Under the pieces are notes generated by a model. It had not been told where the DNA came from. It ran no database searches and saw nothing but the letters and a program-made list of their open reading frames with translations. From the NCBI GenBank assembly GCA_007133365.1, contig SLMV01000044.1:1-37618 (forward strand): a DNA stretch of 37,618 nucleotides. Reading direction: 5' to 3'. The stretch comes from Clostridia bacterium. GTDB taxonomy: Bacteria > Bacillota > Sulfobacillia > SLMV01. Below are positions 32,049-37,618 of this stretch, piece by piece. The translations under genes were made by a program, and so were the position numbers. Numbering within the stretch: the first letter of the stretch is position 1; every line of letters starts with the position of its first letter.

Positions 32049-33092
32049 TCACCCGCTGGATTCGCTCAACTCCCTTAACGTGGTGACGAGAGCCCGCAAG
32101 TTTTCGCTCGGGGTGTCCAAGTTAATCGGACCCCCAGGGGATAAAATCAGTCCCCGTCCTTCCACTTGGCTGATCGCGTCTCCAATCTGAAGCGCCACGG
32201 CCGCCGGCGTCTCCCGATGCATGGTATCCGCCTCATTGAGACCGCCCATCAGCACCGTGTTGGTTTTCATCCGGGCATCCCGGAGACTGGGCTTGACCCA
32301 GCGATCATGCCAACTCAACACATCGACCGGATAATCCAAGACCTCGTCATAGAGCAGTTCGTTTCCGTGAAGGTGCAAAATGAGAAGTTTTTCCATCGCA
32401 CTCATCGATCGTAACAGCGAAAGATCCTTGGCCATCGCTGAGACGGCAAACTCGTGATCCGAAAAAAGATCCGAAGACGTAAAATGGGAAATGTAATACA
32501 CCCCATCAATCCATTTTCGGCATTGCTCAATCAACTGCTCAATACCTTGTGTGATGACCGCCAAGGCCCCGAGGAAATTCGGATCATAGCCGTTGTCTTC
32601 TTTCGGCTCGAGATCACCCACAAGCCGTTCCCCCCTTAGAAAATGGGCGGTGGTGAGGGGGCCGTAAACCGTCAGGATGATCGGAACATCTTCCGGCAGA
32701 TTCCGTTTAATGATCCGAACGCTTTGCGCAATGTGTTCATAGGCCGACTCGCACCGGATCGGGTTGAGCTGGGGCCACTTTTTGGTATCTTCGAGCGGGC
32801 GCTCCGACGTGATGGGAAAGCCATAATCATTGCGATCCGACGACGGGGCGAACCCCCACGGGATGGCCGCATACCCGAACTGCGGCCGGACCACCAACAA
32901 ATCGAATCCATACCGCATTTGAAACGCCAGGTGCGCGCGGGCAATGGAATCGGCACTTTGTTCAAAACCCGGGAAGTGCCGCCAAGCGGTGATCGGAAGC
33001 CGATCCACCTTCTGATGTAACAACGTCCCCCGAACACGCTCCCATGCCGGCCCGGACCCGCCCCAGTTCGCCACATCAAACCGGACATTCAC
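32049..33092 (-). CDS. Uroporphyrinogen decarboxylase-superfamily protein (methyltransferase-like branch)
   Basis: A 347-residue TIM-barrel protein of the URO-D/MtaA family. It is not HemE: the haem enzyme's N-terminal substrate-binding arginines and signature are absent, and its setting is catabolic. Family marks are the RVRGTLLHQKVDRLP opening, ILTVYGPLTTAHFL, and the strand LLILHLHGNELLYDEVLDY. In the corrinoid and thiol methyltransferases of this family the equivalent HxCGN cysteine and histidine bind zinc; here the cysteine position holds histidine. The GTG start has AGAGAGGAG nine bases upstream. It leads the group with the microprotein, TPP decarboxylase, aminotransferase and guanidino hydrolase. 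The reaction is unknown. Confidence 0.75.
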   Translation of the reverse strand: MNVRFDVANWGGSGPAWERVRGTLLHQKVDRLPITAWRHFPGFEQSADSIARAHLAFQMRYGFDLLVVRPQFGYAAIPWGFAPSSDRNDYGFPITSERPLEDTKKWPQLNPIRCESAYEHIAQSVRIIKRNLPEDVPIILTVYGPLTTAHFLRGERLVGDLEPKEDNGYDPNFLGALAVITQGIEQLIEQCRKWIDGVYYISHFTSSDLFSDHEFAVSAMAKDLSLLRSMSAMEKLLILHLHGNELLYDEVLDYPVDVLSWHDRWVKPSLRDARMKTNTVLMGGLNEADTMHRETPAAVALQIGDAISQVEGRGLILSPGGPINLDTPSENLRALVTTLRELSESSG

Positions 33093-33190
33093 AGGCTATG
33101 TCTCCTCTCTCCGATGCGGCTCGACGCCACGCCATCTTCGATTTTGAAGACGGTGAGCCTCGACCGCTCCTTAGTACCGTAATTGTCATG

Positions 33191-33222
33191 AGTTTTCTTC
33201 TTCACAAGTTTTCTTCTTCACA
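33191..33222. repeat. Two exact tandem copies of a 16-bp unit
   Basis: The unit agttttcttcttcaca occurs twice without a gap, in the 194-base gap between the amidohydrolase and URO-D-like genes. On the minus strand it reads as a purine-rich GAAGAAGAAAAC repeat, ahead of the URO-D-like gene. The first copy in reading direction overlaps a 15-codon frame (ATG 33249, with AGGAGG four bases upstream). It may be a regulatory site or simple slippage. Confidence 0.6.
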
Positions 33223-33286
33223 CAAGTTAATCAATTTCGACAAGCGCATCCCGCCTCCTGCTGCTTGCGGCGAAATCCGCCCGGAT

Positions 33287-34924
33287 TCATCGCGCCCTAT
33301 AAACCCTACCGCTTCGATGGCGAAGCACCTGCCCGCTCCGAGCATCCGTCCGTTCGCCCCGGGCCACCGCGATGGTCCCGTTGACCAGCACCCATTCCAC
33401 GCCCTTGGGGGGTACGAGCGGCGACGCATAGGTGGCCAAACTGTCGATACGGGTCGGGTCCATCACCACCAAATCGGCCGCCCATCCCTTTTTGATGCGA
33501 CCCCGACGGGAAAGCTGCAGTCTCTTTGCCGGCACCGACGTCATTTTCGCCACCGCCTCAGGCCACGACAGCGTTCTCTGCCGTCGAACGAATTCACCGA
33601 AAACCCGAGGGAAGGCACCGCTCAGTCGGGGGTGAGGGTGCGGACCATAGATGCCATCCGAACAAAACATGCCCGCAGCATGCCCCATGGCGGGGATGAT
33701 ATCCGCGTCCTCCCCCCAAAAACTCACCATGGTGGCCGCCCCCCTTTCCTCTAGCACCAGAGCCATCAAAACATCGAGGGGGTCCTCGCCTCGCTGGTCA
33801 GCAATTTCTTCCAACGTCTTGCCGATCACATCGGCATTGGCCGCACTTCGCACCCAGGCGATCATGACCGCGGACGGACCGCCCCGTTCCTCCCAAATCG
33901 AAGGGCCCTCATCCCCCAACATCGCCCGCTTCATCTTTCGACGATGATCGGGGTCCGCCAATCGGCCGAGCAGCGCTTCGGAACCGCCGGCGTGGGCCCA
34001 CCCCGGCAGAAGGGCATCGAGTACGGTGCTGCCGGCGGCATAAGGGTATTGGTCAAACGTGATATCTAAACCGTCCGAACGCGCCCGATCAATGGCATCA
34101 AGGAGCGCCGGCCAGAGCGGCCGATTGGGTTTGCCCGCAACCTTAAGATGCGAAATATGAACGGGGCAACCGCTCGCTTTCGCCACCTGCCGCATCTCGT
34201 CAAAGGCCGCCAAGACGTTGCTCGATTCGTTTCGCATATGCACCACGACAAAGCCGTCGTTGGCCGCGGTCGAACGGGCCAATGCCGTGAGTTCCTCGGT
34301 GTTCGCATAGGCACTTGGGGGATAAATGAGGCCGAAGGACAGCCCAAAGGCCCCGGCATCCATCCCGGAGGCAATCGCCCGTCCCATCTGTTCATCGGCC
34401 GCCGGGTTGCTCAGCACCGCATCGGTGCCCAACGCGGTACCGCGAAGGGGACCATGGGGCACCAGATAGGCGACGTTCACTTCCGGCGGAAGCGCAGCCA
34501 CCGCTTCCAGATATTCCGGGATCGTCGACCATGCCCACGGCAAGGGCAACTCCCCCAACAGGCCCGCCAATCGCGTCTGCCACTCCCGCTGCTGGTTCGG
34601 GGGCACCGGTGCCACGGATAATCCGTCTTGACCTAAAACTTCCGTCGTTACCCCTTGCCGGAGTTTGACTCCGACACCCTCGGGGCGAAACAAGGCCAAA
34701 TCCGAGTGCGAATGCATATCGATAAAGCCCGGTGTCACCACTTTCCCCCTGGCATCAATCACCGGATGATAAGGTGAGCGCTCCGATGGGGGCAGTGCGT
34801 CTTCCCCTATCGGTCGGACATCCGCTATTTCACCCCGGTCGATGAGAATATCGGCCAAAAACCCAGGCCGGTCCGTCCCATCGAAGACCGTGCCGCCCGT
34901 GATCCAGATCCCGTCCCTTACCAT
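33287..34924 (-). CDS. N-acyl-D-amino-acid deacylase-like amidohydrolase (D-aminoacylase family)
   Basis: A 545-residue amidohydrolase-superfamily protein that should hydrolyse N-acyl-D-amino acids or related cyclic amides. Metal motifs are DMHSHSD (H71, H73), a central HMRNES, VHISHLK and the C-terminal CSDGIYGPHPHPRLSGAFPR typical of the family. The cysteine that bridges metal in characterised D-aminoacylases (GNCG) is replaced: the loop reads GQDGLSVAP, with D100. The ATG has GGAGG about nine bases upstream. It is first in a minus-strand run with the putative guanidino cluster and diverges from the class V aminotransferase. Confidence 0.85.
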   Translation of the reverse strand: MVRDGIWITGGTVFDGTDRPGFLADILIDRGEIADVRPIGEDALPPSERSPYHPVIDARGKVVTPGFIDMHSHSDLALFRPEGVGVKLRQGVTTEVLGQDGLSVAPVPPNQQREWQTRLAGLLGELPLPWAWSTIPEYLEAVAALPPEVNVAYLVPHGPLRGTALGTDAVLSNPAADEQMGRAIASGMDAGAFGLSFGLIYPPSAYANTEELTALARSTAANDGFVVVHMRNESSNVLAAFDEMRQVAKASGCPVHISHLKVAGKPNRPLWPALLDAIDRARSDGLDITFDQYPYAAGSTVLDALLPGWAHAGGSEALLGRLADPDHRRKMKRAMLGDEGPSIWEERGGPSAVMIAWVRSAANADVIGKTLEEIADQRGEDPLDVLMALVLEERGAATMVSFWGEDADIIPAMGHAAGMFCSDGIYGPHPHPRLSGAFPRVFGEFVRRQRTLSWPEAVAKMTSVPAKRLQLSRRGRIKKGWAADLVVMDPTRIDSLATYASPLVPPKGVEWVLVNGTIAVARGERTDARSGQVLRHRSGRVYRAR

Positions 34925-35131
34925 ATCTCGGTGCCTCCTTCATCCAATCTTCCCTTTTCTTTTCGTGACCAACCGCCGGGAATCCTTCCGTCGTCCTGAT
35001 CGGACCACCCAAAATAATGTTCCTTTTCGATGCCCCGAATCCCCCGGGCATCACCGCTGGTCGACGACGGCATTTGGGGATACACTAAGGGGGAAACGAT
35101 ATTGTCGATTGTTTGGGATGGAGGCATCATC

Positions 35132-36364
35132 ATGACACCAGCGAAATGGAACATCGACGCCGTTCGCGCTCAGTTTCCGGCGTTGTCCTTATCCGTCAAC
35201 GGCCAACCGGCCGCCTTCTTCGACGGGCCCGGCGGTACCCAGGTGCCCAATCGGGTCCTCGAGGCCGTCTCCACATATTTGACCCGACAAAACGCCAATC
35301 GTCACGGACAATTTCACACCAGCGCTGAAACGGATCGGATCATTGACAAAAGTCGGCATCAACTTGCCACGCTTTTAAACGCCCACCGGGACGAGATCGC
35401 CTTCGGCGCCAACATGACCACCTTAAACTTCGCCCTGGCACACGCACTCGCCCGGGATCTCGAAGCAGGCGACGAGGTCATTGTCACCGATTTGGATCAC
35501 GAGGCCAATCGCGCGCCTTGGTTCATGCTCAAAGAAAAGGGCGTGATCGTTCGTCGGGTTCCCGTCGACCTCGCCACCTGCACCCTCGACATGACCGCCT
35601 TTTCGAACCAACTTTCCGATCGTACGCGCATCATCGCCGTGACAGCCGCATCCAATGCCGTCGGAACCATCCCTGATCTAAGCGAAATCCGACAGCGGAC
35701 ACCAAAAGCCATCCTGGTAGTTGACGGCGTGCATTACGCCCCCCACGAGGTGAGCGATATGCGCAAATGGGATTGCGACTTTTTCCTTTGTTCCGCCTAT
35801 AAATTCTTTGGTCCGCACATCGGCATCCTTTACGGGAAGCGAAACGCCTTCGAAGCGCTCCAAACCGACCGGGTCCGGGCGCAACAACCCACCATTCCGC
35901 ACCGCATCGAAACCGGCACCTTAAACCACGAAGGCATCGCCGGGGCCGGGGCGGCGGTTTCCTTTATGATGGATCCGGAAGGCGAACATCTCGACCGCCC
36001 GCCCGAAGGGGGCCGGGAACGCCTCGTCGGGCAAATCCGCCGGATGAAGGCCTACGAACACGGTTTGATGAAAGACCTTTTGGATGGTCTTGACGCCATC
36101 CCCGGCCTCAAACCCTTGGGCGCCCCCGATAGCGAAAATCGCACACCCACCGTCAGTTTCACCATGGAAGGGTGTCCGGCCCCACAGGTGGCACGCCAGC
36201 TGGCCGAGCGGGGCATTTTTGTCTGGGACGGCGATTTTTACGCCACCACCCTCATCGAACAGTTAGGCCTTAGCGAATCCGGGGTGGTCAGAGTCGGGCT
36301 CGCGCCTTATAATACTCAAGACGAAGTCATGCGGTTATTGGACGCCCTCGAGCGGTGCCAATAA
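35132..36364 (+). CDS. Class V aminotransferase, VC1184-type cysteine desulfurase-like protein
   Basis: A 410-residue PLP protein of the TIGR01976 (VC1184) group. Signs are FPALSLSVNGQPAAFFDGPGG at 15-35, NANRHGQFHTSAETD, DLDHEANRAPW (H123), the pyridine-binding D198 with H201 (DGVHYAPH) and the PLP lysine in SAYKFFGPH (K224). The group resembles SufS and isopenicillin-N epimerase but has no proven activity. I do not see a clear SufS-type catalytic cysteine loop, so sulfur transfer is uncertain. ATG at 35132 has GGAGG eight bases upstream; the longer open frame starts in non-coding sequence. It probably shares a transcript with the VTT gene 21 bases downstream. Confidence 0.85.
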   Translation: MTPAKWNIDAVRAQFPALSLSVNGQPAAFFDGPGGTQVPNRVLEAVSTYLTRQNANRHGQFHTSAETDRIIDKSRHQLATLLNAHRDEIAFGANMTTLNFALAHALARDLEAGDEVIVTDLDHEANRAPWFMLKEKGVIVRRVPVDLATCTLDMTAFSNQLSDRTRIIAVTAASNAVGTIPDLSEIRQRTPKAILVVDGVHYAPHEVSDMRKWDCDFFLCSAYKFFGPHIGILYGKRNAFEALQTDRVRAQQPTIPHRIETGTLNHEGIAGAGAAVSFMMDPEGEHLDRPPEGGRERLVGQIRRMKAYEHGLMKDLLDGLDAIPGLKPLGAPDSENRTPTVSFTMEGCPAPQVARQLAERGIFVWDGDFYATTLIEQLGLSESGVVRVGLAPYNTQDEVMRLLDALERCQ

Positions 36365-36385
36365 GCGGAACAGGCAGGGATCGCA

Positions 36386-37051
36386 TTGGTATATCAAAAA
36401 CTCATTCCGCTGGGCGGCCTGCTCCTCCTTTTGCTCTTGCTTGGGCTGGCGTTGACCCAGTTAGACGTGGTGGACATCTCGCCTGAGGGGATCGAAACGG
36501 CCATCGAGGAGACCCCCACCCGCGTGGCACCCTTTTTGTTTTTAGGGCTGGCCGCCTTGCGGGGATTCTTTTTCGTGCCCGTCTCCTCCTTTACCATTGC
36601 CGCCGGACTGTTGTTTGGGCCCGTGTATGGTCCCTTATGGGGGCTTTTCGCGGTGTTCGTAGGCGCCATGGGCCCGTTCTTCCTCGCGCGCGTTTTCGGT
36701 CGGCAACACATTGAGCCCCTCTTAAAACAAGCCGATACCGGCAACCTCGCGACGGCCGAAGCCATCCTGACCCAAAAGGGGTTTGTGGGGATTTTACTGC
36801 TTCGGCTCATTCCCTTCCCCCCGTTTGATGCCATCAGCTACCTCTCCGGGGTGAGCGGCGTCCGGGTGTCCCGCTACGCAGCCGGAACCACCGTCGGCAG
36901 TCTCCCCGGTCTCGTGGCCTGGAGCCTGCTCGGGAGCGCCCTTTCCCAACCCCTGTCCCCGCTATTTTTCACCGCCATTGGTATCATCATCCTCCAGAGC
37001 CTATCCGGCGGCTGGTTACTTCGTCATCTTTTCACCGCCAACGGCCGCTGA
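36386..37051 (+). CDS. TVP38/TMEM64 (VTT/DedA-like) membrane protein
   Basis: A 221-residue integral membrane protein with about five hydrophobic segments (7-25, 48-70, 72-105, 132-160, 165-215). The family marks are FFFVPVSSFTIAAGLLFGP, GAMGPFFLARVFGR and the LLRLIPFPPFDAISYLSG motif with its arginine and prolines. Proteins of this fold are implicated in lipid scrambling or transport across the membrane. The TTG start has AGGCAGGG upstream, and no ATG or GTG fits better. It lies 21 bases after the class V aminotransferase. A short stem (CCCGGA/TCCGGG, 37079-37098) follows, without a T run. Confidence 0.88.
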   Translation: MVYQKLIPLGGLLLLLLLLGLALTQLDVVDISPEGIETAIEETPTRVAPFLFLGLAALRGFFFVPVSSFTIAAGLLFGPVYGPLWGLFAVFVGAMGPFFLARVFGRQHIEPLLKQADTGNLATAEAILTQKGFVGILLLRLIPFPPFDAISYLSGVSGVRVSRYAAGTTVGSLPGLVAWSLLGSALSQPLSPLFFTAIGIIILQSLSGGWLLRHLFTANGR

Positions 37052-37194
37052 GCCGGACCCGATGACGGGAATGATCCTCCCGGACGTCACCTTCCGGGAT
37101 CCGCCCATTCTTCCCTTAACCTTTCAAAATGATAAGATCAAAGGAGGAATCCCGCTTCGGATGCCAACCGACTTTATGAAAGGAAGGAATTTCG

Positions 37195-37618
37195 ATGAAA
37201 TTACGTCCACCCAACCGCCGTCACTTGGTCGAAGCCGCCCTGGGGCAGCGCCCGGTCGACCTATTGATCCACAATGTCCGAATGGTCAACGTCTTCTCCG
37301 GTGAGATTTATCCGGCGGCTGTGGCCGTTTATGATGGCTTCATCGCGCACGTCGAACCCGCCGACCCGGACGATGATGGCCCGTTACCTGCCATCAATGC
37401 CCACGCCACCCTTGATGGCGAGGGACTGCACTTACTGCCCGGCCTCATCGATTCGCATGTTCACATCGAAAGCAGCATGATGACGCCCGCCAACTTTGCT
37501 CGCACCGTCCTTCCCCACGGCACCACCACCGCCATCACCGACCCCCACGAGATCGCCAACGTTTTGGGGATGGAGGGGATCGACTACATGCTCAAGGCGG
37601 GCGCCGACCTTCCCATGC
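37195..37618 (+). CDS. ade: Adenine deaminase (N-terminal part, cut by window edge)
   Basis: The first 141 codons of an adenine deaminase of the amidohydrolase superfamily, which converts adenine to hypoxanthine in purine salvage. DLLIHNVRMVNVFSGEI at 23-39, the metal motif LIDSHVHIESSMM and DPHEIANVLGMEG are the specific marks of Ade as opposed to other deaminases. ATG at 37195 has AAAGGAAGG seven bases upstream. No purine riboswitch is recognisable in the 143-base gap before it. That gap holds a stronger AAAGGAGG site near 37140 with no properly spaced start codon, and an A+T-rich segment (AAAATGATAAGAT) that could be a -10 region. Confidence 0.93.
   Translation, partial: MKLRPPNRRHLVEAALGQRPVDLLIHNVRMVNVFSGEIYPAAVAVYDGFIAHVEPADPDDDGPLPAINAHATLDGEGLHLLPGLIDSHVHIESSMMTPANFARTVLPHGTTTAITDPHEIANVLGMEGIDYMLKAGADLPM

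Noticed and set aside
32049..33092. Haem biosynthesis HemE
   Set aside because: Only superfamily-level likeness; the N-terminal HemE motifs and haem neighbours are absent.
34918..35154. 78-codon minus-strand frame in the divergent gap before the amidohydrolase
   Set aside because: It overlaps the amidohydrolase start out of frame, lacks a good ribosome site and a known family, and overlaps the start of the plus-strand aminotransferase.
37052..37194. Purine riboswitch expected before ade
   Set aside because: No purine-aptamer core or three-way junction could be found in this short, G+C-rich gap.

Overview
The window is a gene-dense, G+C-rich piece of a bacterial chromosome, most likely from the Bacillota (Firmicutes). 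Three things point there. The minus-strand order rodZ, bshC, rimO, cinA, (thpR), recA, recX, rny, ymdB, korABC, miaB, mutS is a variant of a block well known from Bacilli and relatives. It contains a bacillithiol-type gene (bshC). It also has a Gram-positive LexA box, strong GGAGG-type ribosome sites, and many GTG and TTG starts. The usual Bacilli neighbours pgsA, spoVS, ymcA and cotE are absent here. I cannot name a genus from sequence alone. No insertion sequence, phage gene, CRISPR array, rRNA or tRNA was seen.

Layout. 1-4.6 kb: mutS (cut by the window edge, with a possibly frameshifted 5' end), a plus-strand SAM methyltransferase, miaB, and a two-gene plus-strand unit (COG4112 NUDIX protein and a cysteine-rich protein) closed by a double hairpin. 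4.7-12.6 kb: a tight minus-strand unit of ymdB, korA, korB, korC, M19 dipeptidase, PHP phosphoesterase, a MerR-like coiled-coil protein and a fused ADP-forming acyl-CoA synthetase. The Kor and synthetase genes together could turn 2-oxoacids into acids plus ATP. 12.7-18.4 kb: RNA decay and DNA repair genes (rny, recX, recA, thpR, cinA). A textbook LexA-controlled promoter precedes thpR-recA-recX. A consensus promoter with a roughly 400-nt untranslated leader precedes rny. 18.5-28.1 kb: rimO, a divergent bshC, rodZ, asnS, a UPF0182 membrane protein and a D,D-carboxypeptidase.

28.2-34.9 kb is the least ordinary region. It holds an N-acyl-D-amino-acid deacylase-like amidohydrolase, a URO-D-superfamily protein, a 27-residue membrane microprotein, a TPP enzyme resembling 2-ketoarginine decarboxylase (AruI), a PLP aminotransferase and a Cys-His-Glu guanidino-group hydrolase. 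All are on the minus strand with short gaps or overlaps. I read this as a candidate arginine or guanidino-amino-acid catabolic cluster.

35.1-37.6 kb is divergent (plus strand): a VC1184-type class V aminotransferase, a TVP38/VTT membrane protein and the start of an adenine deaminase, cut by the window end. Start codons below were chosen from ribosome-binding sites and family N-termini, and several differ from the longest open frame.
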